A stretch of DNA of 54,738 nucleotides from Bacteroidales bacterium (GCA_012729225.1 JAAYDO010000179.1:1-54738), one strand, 5' to 3'; positions 25,570-35,927 are shown, counted from the stretch's first letter. The notes: generated by a model from the sequence alone, not told the origin. Program-made: numbers and translations.

Positions 25570-28425
25570 ATGTTGTATAACTTTCAGAGGAAAAAACTGT
25601 GCAGTCATCTCTTGGTAGGAGGTGCACTGTGTGCTGCAGCCTTTGGCTTGTTCTCTTGTTCTGACCGTTATAACTTAGATGAAGACCAGCCTTCCAACTT
25701 GGACAACATCTATGGTTATATGCAGCGCATGGGTAACTTCACCAATTATCTGCATCTGATCGACGACCTTGGACAGAAAGAGATTCTTTCCAAGACCGGT
25801 AGTAAGACAATGTTTATCGCTGACGATGATGCATTCGCTGCTTTCTATGCGTCAAATCCTTGGGGTGTGAAGAACTATTCAGACCTCTCTTTGGCACAGA
25901 AGACACTGTTGCTCAACACGTCAATGATCGACAACCCGTATTCTACGACGATGATTTCATCGGCGCAGTCTCCAGGTACAGGTCGTCCAGCCAAAGGTGA
26001 AGTGTGCCGTCGTGCCACTTCCATGTCTTTGCTCGACTCTGTAACAGTGGTCACTGCTCAGAATGCGGACAAGGTGCTTCCCAACAATGCTGCTTTCAAT
26101 GAGCTTCGTGCCAACTACAGCAATCAGGATAAGCCTTTCGTCCTTTACACCGATGCGTCAAACCCATCCCCAATGCTTCATTTCACGGGTAAGTTTGTTA
26201 CATCAAACCAGTTGAGCTTTAGCGACATCGACTTCATCTACAATCAGAGTGAAGGCACATTCAAGTCTGACGACATCTATGTCAATAACTCTCGTGTGAT
26301 TGCAGCAAACGTTTTCTGTAAGAACGGTTTCGTTCATCAAGTGGACAAGGTGCTCATGCCGCTGGACAACATGTCTGAAATCATCCGAAAGAATCCTAAG
26401 ATGTCCACATTCAGTAGCATCATTGAGCGTTTTGCTGCTCCAAAGGATTCTATCGCATTGCGTGAAACATACAACAGAGCAAAGGGTACAGACTATGACT
26501 CAGTGTTTGTCAAGAGATATTTCTCTGACCGTTCCTTCGGCTCAACCATGGCTACCAGTGTACCGTTCACATATGACAAGAACGGCAACACATACGACGG
26601 TGCGCTGAAGTTCGACCCAGGATGGAATGGTTATATTCCAGAGGTGGCCAACGACCGTCAGCCTATGATGGAGGATATGGCTATCATGCTCGTACCTTCA
26701 GACCAGGCATTCAACGAGTGGTGGACTGGTGGTGTCATCGAGAAGTACTATCGCACAGTGGAGAATACCCCAAGTTCTGTGCTTGACGACCTTGTCCGTG
26801 TCAATCAGATTCAGGCCTTCACCTCATCCGCTCCTTCCAAGTTCGGCGCAGTGCTCAACGATGCCAATGAGCCTCTTGGAATCACAGCAGAAGATGTGGA
26901 TAGCGTTTATCTCGGTTGCAACGGTCTTGTCTTCTTGACCAATAAGGTATTTGCACCAGCATCTTACTCTTCAGTTCTCTTCCCAGCAGTTGTGGACAAG
27001 GATCGCTTCACAGTGATGGACAATGTCATCACTCCGATGAACTACAACTACTACCTCAACTCAATGGTTTCTCGTTTCGTGTTCCTGCTCCCAACCAACA
27101 ACGGTCTCTTGACTTACATCGACCCTGTTTCTTATGGACAGACAGTAAAGAGAATGTGGGAATTCAAACTCGACGAGAAGCAGCAACTCATTGCTGACGT
27201 TTACGAGTGCGACGAGAATGAAGACGGCACATTCACAAAGAGATCTGGAACACCATTCCAGATTAAGGGTGGTGTAAATAACAGCATTCTGAAGAATCGT
27301 ATGACAGACCTTCTCGACAACATTATTGTTGTAGAGCCTTATCAGGAAGGAAAGAAGTACTATAAGACAAAGGGCCGCACATTCGTGAGGATTGAGAAGA
27401 AGGCTGCCAAGACCTATGATGTTTATGGTTCTTATCAAGAAAATATCGGACAGCCACTTCAGTCAAATGATGCTTACGATGGTTCTGATATCCGCAACGG
27501 TATCACCATTCCATTGGACGGCATTGTGATGGGCACTCCAAATTCAGTTGCCAAGACACTCTACGATGCAGTGGTTGATGGCGACTCCATCTTCAAGGAG
27601 TTCTATGGTATTGTCGAGGCTTGTGCTGTAAGCAAGACCAACTCAAAGAACAAGTGGCAGGCTGCTGATCAGATTCACGGCAACCTCTTCAACGAGAAAG
27701 AGCCTGGTCTGATTGGTTCTCAAGACGCCAAGACCATCAAGGCTACATACTTGCTCAACAACTATCATTATACTGTATATGCTCCAACAAACGAGGCAAT
27801 GCAGGAAGCCTATGCAGCAGGTCTTCCAACATTGGCAGACCTTGAGGCAGCCGAATTGTATGATGAAGAAATGGGCTACACTTCTGGTGCAACAGCAGAA
27901 GAAAGAAGAAAGTCTCGTGCAGACTCTCTCCGTGAGGTGATGCTCGACTTCGTGAAATATCATATTCAGGACAACTCTATCTTCGTTGATGTAGATACCG
28001 CAGGTAATTTTGAGACAGCAAAGACTGAGATGATCAAGTCTATGGTTGTTGATGAATCTACTGGCGAAGCAACTTGGGGCGGTAAATATGCTCCAGGACG
28101 TCCTTACAAACTGAAGGTTCAGGTTGCTGGTGGTCAGATGACCGTGACAGACTGTCGTGACGGAAGTTCATCCAACCCACAGGGAAATACCGCAAACGTT
28201 GTGATAAAGGAAGGTGCTTACAACTTGATGGCTCGTGAGTATTGGCTTGATAGCGGAAGCACAATCACTAATCCAAACAGTGTCAATCTCAACAACTCTT
28301 CAGCAGTTGTCGTTCATGGAATCAATCATCCATTGATTTTTGCTGATGGTAAACATCAGGATTCTAATGGACAGTTGATTGAATCTCAGTTCACTTATTC
28401 TTACAAGCAGCTCACATCAGAATAA
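25570..28425 (+). CDS. Large FAS1 (fasciclin)-repeat lipoprotein, first gene of the FAS1-SusCD operon
   Basis: A 951-residue lipoprotein; the lipobox ends at C30 (AAFGLFSC). Four FAS1-like units can be traced by their TxFxxxDxAF-type strand and the closing NGxVHxVD-type strand: about 55-265 (TMFIADDDAFAAF; NGFVHQVDKVL), 275-460 (IMLVPSDQAFNEW; NGLVFLTNKVF), 480-590 (FVFLLPTNNGLL; LLDNIIVVEP) and 690-930 (YTVYAPTNEAMQEA; VVVHGINHPLIF). FAS1 domains are protein- or sugar-adhesion modules; in this setting the protein probably works on the cell surface with the SusCD pair. The next gene, SusC, begins 11 nt after its stop. Ligand unknown. Confidence 0.85.
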   Translation: MLYNFQRKKLCSHLLVGGALCAAAFGLFSCSDRYNLDEDQPSNLDNIYGYMQRMGNFTNYLHLIDDLGQKEILSKTGSKTMFIADDDAFAAFYASNPWGVKNYSDLSLAQKTLLLNTSMIDNPYSTTMISSAQSPGTGRPAKGEVCRRATSMSLLDSVTVVTAQNADKVLPNNAAFNELRANYSNQDKPFVLYTDASNPSPMLHFTGKFVTSNQLSFSDIDFIYNQSEGTFKSDDIYVNNSRVIAANVFCKNGFVHQVDKVLMPLDNMSEIIRKNPKMSTFSSIIERFAAPKDSIALRETYNRAKGTDYDSVFVKRYFSDRSFGSTMATSVPFTYDKNGNTYDGALKFDPGWNGYIPEVANDRQPMMEDMAIMLVPSDQAFNEWWTGGVIEKYYRTVENTPSSVLDDLVRVNQIQAFTSSAPSKFGAVLNDANEPLGITAEDVDSVYLGCNGLVFLTNKVFAPASYSSVLFPAVVDKDRFTVMDNVITPMNYNYYLNSMVSRFVFLLPTNNGLLTYIDPVSYGQTVKRMWEFKLDEKQQLIADVYECDENEDGTFTKRSGTPFQIKGGVNNSILKNRMTDLLDNIIVVEPYQEGKKYYKTKGRTFVRIEKKAAKTYDVYGSYQENIGQPLQSNDAYDGSDIRNGITIPLDGIVMGTPNSVAKTLYDAVVDGDSIFKEFYGIVEACAVSKTNSKNKWQAADQIHGNLFNEKEPGLIGSQDAKTIKATYLLNNYHYTVYAPTNEAMQEAYAAGLPTLADLEAAELYDEEMGYTSGATAEERRKSRADSLREVMLDFVKYHIQDNSIFVDVDTAGNFETAKTEMIKSMVVDESTGEATWGGKYAPGRPYKLKVQVAGGQMTVTDCRDGSSSNPQGNTANVVIKEGAYNLMAREYWLDSGSTITNPNSVNLNNSSAVVVHGINHPLIFADGKHQDSNGQLIESQFTYSYKQLTSE

Positions 28426-28436
28426 TCGTTCAGAAT

Positions 28437-31400
28437 ATGAAAAAAATAATATCAATCTTCATGCTTTTAGTGTGCTTCTGCATTCAGGCAAGTGCACAAG
28501 TAAAGGCGGGCGACGTGGTCAGCGGTCAGGTTTGGGATGAACTTGAGCCTCTGATGATGGTTAATGTTGTGGAAGTTGACCATAATGGACGTATCGTTGC
28601 CCATGGTACTACCGATATCAATGGTAACTTCTCTTTCAAGATCGTTAATCCAAAAAACAATATCCGAATTTCCTATGTCGGTTGTCAGACCGTGAATCTG
28701 CCCATCACAAAGCGTGCCTTTGGCAAAATCACCTTGAGGAGCGCTAACACGATTCCAGCAGTCGTTGTGAAAGCAGTACGCAAGAGTCAAAGTACAGGTC
28801 TTTCCATCCCTATGACGGAGATTTCTACAGCATCTCAGACCATCGACATGAAGGAGTTTGAGGGTATTGGAATGACATCGGTCGATGAAGCCCTTCAGGG
28901 TCGTATTGCTGGTTTGGACATCGTAGCCAATTCTGGTGACCTTGGAGCAGGAACATCTATCCGTCTCCGTGGTGTATCAACCATTCATGGCAACCAGAAC
29001 CCTCTGATTGTTGTCAATGGAAACCCTATCAAGTCTCCAGGTTCAGACGAATTTGACTACAACAATGCCAACGATGAGCGTTTTGCCGAACTCTTGCAGG
29101 TAAACCCAGAAGACATCGAGTCTATCACTGTCCTCAAGGATGCTGCCGCTCAGGCTATCTGGGGCTCTCAGGGTTCTAATGGTGTCATTGAGATCAAGAC
29201 AAAGCGTGGTGCTAGGGGTAAGACCAGAGTAAGCTACAAATACACTCTTAATGGCAACTGGATATACAAGCGCTATAAGCTGTTGAATGGTGATGACTAT
29301 ACCATGTATATGAAGGAGGCATACTTCAATCCTCGTCAGGAGTCAAGTTTTGCTGACAAGTCATCCAATAGCTTTATTCCAGAAATTGCCTATGCACCTG
29401 AATGGGCAGAATATCACATGTATAACGACAACACCGACTGGGTGGATGCCGTTACCAAGTTTGGTGTTCAGCATTCACACACTGTGAACCTTTCTGGTGG
29501 TGGTGAAAAGGCTCTGTTCCGTGTGTCTGGTCGATATGACACTCAGAACAACTACATCATCAAGCAAGGCATGGATCGTCTTACTACAAATGTTGCGCTC
29601 GACTACAAAATCTCAGACCGTATCAAGGTTACTACCAACTTCGACTTCAACTATACCAACCGTGACCTCCACAACACTGGAGATGCCATCGGTGTGGCAC
29701 AGCGTAAGATGCCTAACCTCTCTATCTATCGTGAGGATGCCAATGGCAATGACACTGGCGAGTTCTACACCATGAACAGGTGGATTACCAAACAAACAGG
29801 TGTTTATGCTGCCAGCAGTTATTTGGATGACCAGTATGACTTGAAGAATCCTGTGGCTGTGGCTTACAACTCTGAGCAAAAGACAAAGCAGTTGGTTGTT
29901 CGTCCTGAATTCCTTTTTGATTATAAAATCTTGGGAACTCAGCCCAACCAGCACCAATTGGACTATAAAGGCCAGATTCGTTTCGACATCAATGACAGTG
30001 AGAACAGCAGTTATATGCCAGGCTGGCTGTCTTCTGTCAGCATGTTCGCCTATGTTGGTTCGAATAATCTGAATAGAGATGCCTATAATACATCAAGTGC
30101 CAGCAGTAGTAAGTCTCACAACATGACAACCTATCACCAGCTGACTTTTATTCCTCATTTCAAGAATGAAGGACATTCTTTGATGCTGATGGGTCGTTAT
30201 GACTACGGAACAAGCAATAGTTCCAGCAATAGCACTGGTAAGCACATGATGCCTACTACTGCCGACATCACTTCAACACTTGCTGGTGGTGTCATCCGTA
30301 CATTCGATTCGGGTGCTGGTCATGGAAAAAGCCAGAACCTCACTTTCCAGGCTCACTACTCTTACAAGAGCCGCTACACTTTGACTGGTGTGCTTCGTGG
30401 TGACTGTACTACCGCTTTCGGTCCTTCACGTCCTTGGGGATTCTTCCCTGCATTGTCTGGTCGTTGGAACATTTCTAACGAGCCATTCATGGAGAGAGTG
30501 AAATGGATTTCCATGCTGTCAATTCGTCCATCTTGGGGTTATGCAGGAAACGCACCTGGTGGAGACCTTTGGCGTTCTAAGTATGGCAACGGTCCAAGCT
30601 ACATGGGCGGTGCTTCTGTGGCTCCAGGCAACATTCGTCTTGCAGGTCTGAGATATGAAAAGAAAGTCTCTTATCAGGTTGGTTTCGACTTCGGATTCTT
30701 TGACGATATGCTGACTGCTAACATCGACTTCTACACAGCCAAGGTGACGGATCTGCTGCAGAGAAACTACGGCATCCCATCATCTTCTGGTTATTCTTCT
30801 TTGAGTTACTACAATGATGGCTCTATGCGAAATGAAGGTTTTGAGTTTAATATCAATGCTCGACAACTCTTCAAGAAGGGTGATTTCTGGGTGGATCTCA
30901 ATGCGTCATTCGCTAACAACCGCAACCGCATATTGTCTATGGACCCTACTTGTCTTGAGACTTTTAATAATGAATACAACTACAGGAATGGAACATATCT
31001 TTCACGTGTTCAGATCAATAACCCATTGAACTCTATCTATGGATTCCGTTACAAGGGTGTTTACGCTTACTCAGAGTATTCAGAAGAAGAGGTGGAAGGC
31101 TTGAGCGGTCCAAACTCTCCAATTGTCCGCAATGCCAAGGGCGAGCCTATCTTCGACTCAACAGGTGCTCCTAAGATGATGTACTTCAACTATGGCGGTG
31201 CTAACCAATATGCATTTGTTGGTGGTGATGCCATCTATGACGACATCAACCATGATGGTCAGATCAATGAGTTGGATATTGTTTATCTCGGTTCTTCTCT
31301 TCCAAAGATTACGGGTGGATTCGGTACGAGATTCCATTATAAGGGTTGGGAACTCAACCTCCAGTGGAACTTCCGTACAGGATTCAAGGTGATGAACACG

Positions 31401-31802
31401 GCTCGTATGAATCTGGAGAACATGTCGAACAACAACAACCAGTCAATTGCAGTGAACTGGCGTTGGCACAATGAAGGTGATATCGCACCACTTCCACGTG
31501 CTGCTACAACAAGGACACAGTTTGACACTTACAACTATTTGGGTTCTGACCGATTTGTGGAAGATGCTTCTTTCCTTCGTCTGAATTACTGCCAGTTCTC
31601 TTATTCTTTCCAGAGAAAGCAACTTCAGAAGATTGGTCTGAGTTCCGTTCGTCTCAATCTTACCCTCAACAACATTCTCTGTCTGACTAAGTATTCAGGT
31701 CTTGACCCAGAGCATGCTGCTAACGGTTATGCGGGAGCTACGGATGGTAATACAAACCCACGTTCACGTTCGTTCACGTTCGGTTTAAATGTTTCATTCT
31801 AA
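28437..31802 (+). CDS. SusC/RagA-type TonB-dependent outer-membrane transporter (first copy)
   Basis: A 1121-residue outer-membrane protein with a signal peptide (1-20, QASA|Q). A carboxypeptidase-regulatory-like domain (about 25-105) precedes the TonB plug (about 125-260), which has the SusC signature VNPEDIESITVLKDAAAQAI and GSNGVIEIKTKRG. The 22-strand barrel runs to the C-terminal FTFGLNVSF, ending in Phe as usual. It should import a ligand too large for porins, delivered by the SusD partner, using energy from an ExbBD-TonB system. No TonB-box anti-sigma extension is seen. SusD follows 19 nt after its stop. Confidence 0.95.
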   Translation: MKKIISIFMLLVCFCIQASAQVKAGDVVSGQVWDELEPLMMVNVVEVDHNGRIVAHGTTDINGNFSFKIVNPKNNIRISYVGCQTVNLPITKRAFGKITLRSANTIPAVVVKAVRKSQSTGLSIPMTEISTASQTIDMKEFEGIGMTSVDEALQGRIAGLDIVANSGDLGAGTSIRLRGVSTIHGNQNPLIVVNGNPIKSPGSDEFDYNNANDERFAELLQVNPEDIESITVLKDAAAQAIWGSQGSNGVIEIKTKRGARGKTRVSYKYTLNGNWIYKRYKLLNGDDYTMYMKEAYFNPRQESSFADKSSNSFIPEIAYAPEWAEYHMYNDNTDWVDAVTKFGVQHSHTVNLSGGGEKALFRVSGRYDTQNNYIIKQGMDRLTTNVALDYKISDRIKVTTNFDFNYTNRDLHNTGDAIGVAQRKMPNLSIYREDANGNDTGEFYTMNRWITKQTGVYAASSYLDDQYDLKNPVAVAYNSEQKTKQLVVRPEFLFDYKILGTQPNQHQLDYKGQIRFDINDSENSSYMPGWLSSVSMFAYVGSNNLNRDAYNTSSASSSKSHNMTTYHQLTFIPHFKNEGHSLMLMGRYDYGTSNSSSNSTGKHMMPTTADITSTLAGGVIRTFDSGAGHGKSQNLTFQAHYSYKSRYTLTGVLRGDCTTAFGPSRPWGFFPALSGRWNISNEPFMERVKWISMLSIRPSWGYAGNAPGGDLWRSKYGNGPSYMGGASVAPGNIRLAGLRYEKKVSYQVGFDFGFFDDMLTANIDFYTAKVTDLLQRNYGIPSSSGYSSLSYYNDGSMRNEGFEFNINARQLFKKGDFWVDLNASFANNRNRILSMDPTCLETFNNEYNYRNGTYLSRVQINNPLNSIYGFRYKGVYAYSEYSEEEVEGLSGPNSPIVRNAKGEPIFDSTGAPKMMYFNYGGANQYAFVGGDAIYDDINHDGQINELDIVYLGSSLPKITGGFGTRFHYKGWELNLQWNFRTGFKVMNTARMNLENMSNNNNQSIAVNWRWHNEGDIAPLPRAATTRTQFDTYNYLGSDRFVEDASFLRLNYCQFSYSFQRKQLQKIGLSSVRLNLTLNNILCLTKYSGLDPEHAANGYAGATDGNTNPRSRSFTFGLNVSF

Positions 31803-31821
31803 TTTTATAAGGCTTAAAGTC

Positions 31822-33738
31822 ATGAAAAATATTAAAAATAAAATATTCTCGGCTGTTGCAATTGTGGCTGCGGGATTTGGCTTCAGCTCTTGCGATATTG
31901 ACTTGCTTCCACTGAACGAAGTTGTGTATGAAAACTTCTGGACGGACAAGAGCGATGTTGAGAGTGTGGTGTCCGCATGCTATGGTTCTTTCCAAGATGA
32001 CAATTATGTGACCCGCTTGATTGTATGGGGCGAAGACCGTTCAGATAATGTGACGGCTGGTCAAGAACTATCTAACGACTTGCGTTTCTTGCTGAAGGGT
32101 AGTGTGAAAACCACCAACTCATTCTGTGACTGGAGTTCTATCTATCAGACAATCAATTATTGTAATGTGTTGTTGTTTGAAGCTCCAAAGGTGAAGGAAA
32201 AAGACCCTAACTATACGGAGTCAGATTATCGAATCAATGTGGCGGAGTGTTCATTCATTCGTGCATTCTCTTATCTCACATTGATCAAGACGTTCCGTGA
32301 TGTTCCTTTCTCCTTCGAACCATCATTGGATGACACTCAGACTTACCGTCTTCCACAGACCAAGTTCGAGGTTATTCTTGACACTTTGATTCAGGACATC
32401 GAAGCATGCAAGAGTTATGCTCCTCTTCGTATCAATAACCAGACATTGAAGAAGAACATTGATAATACCCAGAACACGGGGCGTGTGACTCGACCTGCCA
32501 TGTATGCATTGCTGGCAGAACTTTATTTGTGGCGTGCATCTGACTATAGACTGTCAAAGGCCGAGCAGAATGAGTACTATAAGAAATGTATCGAATGCTG
32601 CGACTGGATTGTCGCTTACAAGGTGCAGCGTTATAACGAGGGTGATGTAAAGGAAGACATTGACCAGGAAGTATATAGGGAATATGGCTACCCATTGTTG
32701 GCTGAAGAAGTCACTGTAGGTCAGAATGAATCTGGTCCGGCGGCTTACAATGCTATCTTTGGCGATGGTGCTTCTTTTGAATCTCTCTTTGAACTTTGCT
32801 ACTATAACAATGTGAGAAATGTACAATACAAGGAGAATAAAGCTGTTCGTACTATGTATGGTAAGGATTCACGTACTCAGAACGTGAAAGCACATGAGAG
32901 TTTGTTTGAGTCAAAACCACAATCTACAGATAAATATTCTGATAGCAAATTGTTCTCTGTGCCTTCAGACTACCGTATGCTCACTTCTTTCTACTATAAT
33001 GAGGAAAATGGTGTGTCTTACATCTACAAGTATGCAATCCGTGAAAACGAAGCAGGTGCATCATCTTATACATCGTATTACGGAAGTGTTGGTTCTGCTT
33101 TTGTGGCGCCAAGAGAAACTCAGTCTTATTCAAGCATAAGTCCAAACTGGATTATTTATCGCTTGACCGAAATCATGCTGTTCCGTGCTGAAGCAGAAAT
33201 AGAATTGGCTTTCAATATGGACGCTGCTGAAAGTGAGCAGAGTGCTGAAGGGTCTTCTTCTGAAGAAGATGAATCTGGCATACAGCCAGCACCCGTGAAG
33301 AAGCAGGCTAAGGCTCTTCAGCTTCGTGGTGCTTCTCTTGCTTCTGCACAGGAATTGAAGGATGATGCTTTCAACCTCATTTCAGCGGTTTACCGCCGTT
33401 CTAATCCTGCGGTGAAGACAAGGACACAGTATGCTCCAGAACAGCCTTCTACTTATGCAGGTTACCACACTCTTTTGATGAATGAGCGCAGACGTGAGTT
33501 CCTCTTTGAGGGTAAGCGTTTCTACGATTTGGTTCGTTCTGCAAGACGTGTTGGTAATACTCAGGAACTGCGTCAGGCATTGGCTACCAAGTACAGTGAG
33601 GCTGGTCCAGCTGTTTCTATTAAGCTTTACCAGATGGGTTTCATGTACATGCCTGTTGCAAGAAGAGAAATAAAGATAAACCCTGCTCTTGTCCAGAACG
33701 AAAGTTATTTGGATGAAGACGAAAACAAAAAACAATAA
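31822..33738 (+). CDS. SusD/RagB-type surface lipoprotein (first copy)
   Basis: A 638-residue lipoprotein starting MKNIKNKIFSAVAIVAAGFG, with a lipobox at GFSSC (C24). The start at 31822 is preferred to 31789, which overlaps the SusC end and adds 11 residues before the signal. TPR-type helices of the SusD fold appear at FIRAFSYLTLIKTF and ALLAELYLWRASDY. The C-terminal LLMNERRREFLFEGKRFYDL motif is diagnostic. Residues about 460-510 are an acidic, Ser/Glu-rich low-complexity insertion before the last helices. Partner of the SusC just upstream as the lid of the transporter. Confidence 0.95.
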   Translation: MKNIKNKIFSAVAIVAAGFGFSSCDIDLLPLNEVVYENFWTDKSDVESVVSACYGSFQDDNYVTRLIVWGEDRSDNVTAGQELSNDLRFLLKGSVKTTNSFCDWSSIYQTINYCNVLLFEAPKVKEKDPNYTESDYRINVAECSFIRAFSYLTLIKTFRDVPFSFEPSLDDTQTYRLPQTKFEVILDTLIQDIEACKSYAPLRINNQTLKKNIDNTQNTGRVTRPAMYALLAELYLWRASDYRLSKAEQNEYYKKCIECCDWIVAYKVQRYNEGDVKEDIDQEVYREYGYPLLAEEVTVGQNESGPAAYNAIFGDGASFESLFELCYYNNVRNVQYKENKAVRTMYGKDSRTQNVKAHESLFESKPQSTDKYSDSKLFSVPSDYRMLTSFYYNEENGVSYIYKYAIRENEAGASSYTSYYGSVGSAFVAPRETQSYSSISPNWIIYRLTEIMLFRAEAEIELAFNMDAAESEQSAEGSSSEEDESGIQPAPVKKQAKALQLRGASLASAQELKDDAFNLISAVYRRSNPAVKTRTQYAPEQPSTYAGYHTLLMNERRREFLFEGKRFYDLVRSARRVGNTQELRQALATKYSEAGPAVSIKLYQMGFMYMPVARREIKINPALVQNESYLDEDENKKQ

Positions 33739-33744
33739 CGTGTT

Positions 33745-35865
33745 ATGAAACTTTCAGGAATTAAATTTTGGGCTATGGCCCTGTTTATGATTTCCGCCAT
33801 ACAGGTAGCTGTTGTGAGTTGTAAGGATGACCCTGGTGTGGAGAACTACTATACACAGTCAAGAGAGTATGCAGCGGACTACTTGAAGAATCGTTCGCAG
33901 TATTCTGAATACTTGAAGATTCTTGAGCGTGCAAGAGGTGAGTACGATCTTCGTCTTGTTGATATGCTCGGCACTTATGGCTCTTACACGGTCTTTGCAC
34001 CTACCAATGATGCGGTGGATAAGTATCTGCTTTCACGTGGTTTGAGTTCTGTGGATGAACTGACCAGAGAAGACTGTGATACGATTGCTTTGAACTCTAT
34101 CATTGAGGCGGCTTATTTCACCACTGACGTCAATCAGGGTCAATATGGTAAGAACAATATGTTGGACCACATTGTCAGTGTGACTTCAGAAATGGTGTGG
34201 AGTGAGGAAAAGATGGACTCTGTATTGGCGATGCACATCAATGGTGATGCATTGGTTACTCATGCGGACGACTCTGTTTCTAATGGTGTGGTTCACACAG
34301 TGAACAATGTTGTGGGTTCTCCAAACCTCCTTTTGAGTGACATCATCGCAAAGGACTCTGTCTGCACGCTCTATAGCGCAGCATTTGCAGCGACAGGTAT
34401 TCTTGATACAATTAGAGACCACTATATAGACCCAACTTATGGCTGGGCAAGCGACAAGGATCGCATTGACTCTTGTACTTGGACCAACTCTAAGCTTTGT
34501 ATTCCAACCGCTAAGCAGTTGGACGGTAGTGGTGGAGAGTATGACAATGTTGCATATCCAACGAAGCGTGTGTTCAACTACACGGTGTTCATGTGTCCTG
34601 ACTCTGTTCTTGAAAAGAAGTATGGTATCAAGACGCTTGACGATCTTCGCAGGAAGGCTCATGAGTTGTATGATGACATGTATCCAGAAGATGCGCACAT
34701 CACTGATGAGACGAACCGCAAGAATGCGTTGAACCGCTTCATCTCTTACCATGTGTTGGATCGCTATGGTGATTACTACAGCTTGACATCTATGGATAAT
34801 GATGCGTTGCAGTATAACTTCAACCGTATGAAGTATGACATTTGTGACTGGTATGGAACTTTGATGCCACAGTCTCTGATGAAGTTCTCGTTCCCTTCTG
34901 GTCCTCAGGTGGGTCTCTACATCAACCGTCGTGGTGTGCGTCACCGTGCTGATGAACGTGGTGGCTATAGCCGTGGTGCGAAGATTTACACTCCAAAAGA
35001 GTATAAGGGCAAGACACAGACTTCTTTGAATGGTATTTTCCATTACATTGATGATGTTGTGGCTTATGACCGCACGATGCAGGAAATTGTCATGAACGAT
35101 TGTATCCGTCTTGACTGTACAACTCTTTCTCCTGACTTCATGACGAAGCTTCCTGGTGATGGAGAAGTTGCTCGTGGTCACACATGGGGTGGCAACAAGA
35201 AGTATGACTCTGCTAAGAACACCAACAACCCTGCTGATAACAACAACCGAAGTGTAGGTTTCAAGCCTGGTTACGCTCGTAACTTCCAGATGACTGCTAA
35301 TACACACATGCATGTTCGTGGTCGTTCATTGTGGTTCTGGTCTTACGAAGGCGATGAGGTCATCTTCAAGGGACGTTATGACTTCACTTTGAAGTTGCCT
35401 GCTGTGCCAGCTGGTACTTATGAGGTTCGTATGATGACTTGTGTTGGATTCGGTACTCGTGGTATCGTTCAGTACTATATCGACGGTGAGCCTCAGGGCA
35501 TTCCATTTGATATGCGTCCAGGTGGTGTTTCACTCTTCGGATGGAAGAATGACACAGAGCTTGGCGATGAAGATGCTATCAATGCTTTTGACAAGTCAAT
35601 CCACAATATTGGTTGGATGAAGGGTCCTAAGTGTTATCACACAGGATGGCGCAGTAGTTTCGATGCGGGTTCAGACCCAATGCGTGCTCTGCCTAACACC
35701 ATCCGTAAGGTGATTGGTACTTTCACTACTGATGGCAAGTCTGATCACTATCTGAGAATCCAGCAGAAGATGGAATCAGAGAACAATGAGTTGAACTTTG
35801 ACTTTATCGAGCTCTGCCCAAGTTCAGTTTATAACAACGAGTACTTTGCAGAACCTCAATGGTAA
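33745..35865 (+). CDS. FAS1-domain lipoprotein with C-terminal beta-sandwich-like domain
   Basis: A 706-residue lipoprotein with C26 in VVSCKDD. The Lys-Asp-Asp after the cysteine fits the reported surface-export signal for Bacteroidetes lipoproteins, K-(D/E)2. Two FAS1 units are visible: about 40-195 (YTVFAPTNDAVDKY; GVVHTVNNVV) and 200-440 (YTVFMCPDSVLEKK; NGIFHYIDDVVAY). Residues about 450-700 form another domain (YDFTLKLPAVPAGTYEVRMM, FDFIELCPSS) that resembles a carbohydrate-binding beta-sandwich but is not matched to a named family here. It begins 6 nt after SusD. Confidence 0.82.
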   Translation: MKLSGIKFWAMALFMISAIQVAVVSCKDDPGVENYYTQSREYAADYLKNRSQYSEYLKILERARGEYDLRLVDMLGTYGSYTVFAPTNDAVDKYLLSRGLSSVDELTREDCDTIALNSIIEAAYFTTDVNQGQYGKNNMLDHIVSVTSEMVWSEEKMDSVLAMHINGDALVTHADDSVSNGVVHTVNNVVGSPNLLLSDIIAKDSVCTLYSAAFAATGILDTIRDHYIDPTYGWASDKDRIDSCTWTNSKLCIPTAKQLDGSGGEYDNVAYPTKRVFNYTVFMCPDSVLEKKYGIKTLDDLRRKAHELYDDMYPEDAHITDETNRKNALNRFISYHVLDRYGDYYSLTSMDNDALQYNFNRMKYDICDWYGTLMPQSLMKFSFPSGPQVGLYINRRGVRHRADERGGYSRGAKIYTPKEYKGKTQTSLNGIFHYIDDVVAYDRTMQEIVMNDCIRLDCTTLSPDFMTKLPGDGEVARGHTWGGNKKYDSAKNTNNPADNNNRSVGFKPGYARNFQMTANTHMHVRGRSLWFWSYEGDEVIFKGRYDFTLKLPAVPAGTYEVRMMTCVGFGTRGIVQYYIDGEPQGIPFDMRPGGVSLFGWKNDTELGDEDAINAFDKSIHNIGWMKGPKCYHTGWRSSFDAGSDPMRALPNTIRKVIGTFTTDGKSDHYLRIQQKMESENNELNFDFIELCPSSVYNNEYFAEPQW

Positions 35866-35874
35866 TATAATCAT

Positions 35875-35910
35875 TTAGCTTATCTTGCCACTTTCGGCAA
35901 GATAAGCTAA
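35875..35910 (+). promoter_or_regulatory. Perfect 15-bp hairpin between the two halves of the FAS1-SusCD operon
   Basis: TTAGCTTATCTTGCC (35875-35889) pairs without mismatch with 35896-35910 around ACTTTC. It begins 10 nt after one gene's stop and ends 17 nt before the next ATG. No T-run follows on the plus strand. It may be an RNA-stability or processing element setting different levels of the two modules. Confidence 0.7.
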
Positions 35911-35927
35911 CAACAAAAGAAAGAATT

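Noticed and set aside
34186-35313. Minus-strand open frame of 375 codons inside a FAS1 lipoprotein gene
   Set aside because: Antisense to a well-supported lipoprotein, with an unusual Val/Ile/Arg/His-rich translation and no family signal.
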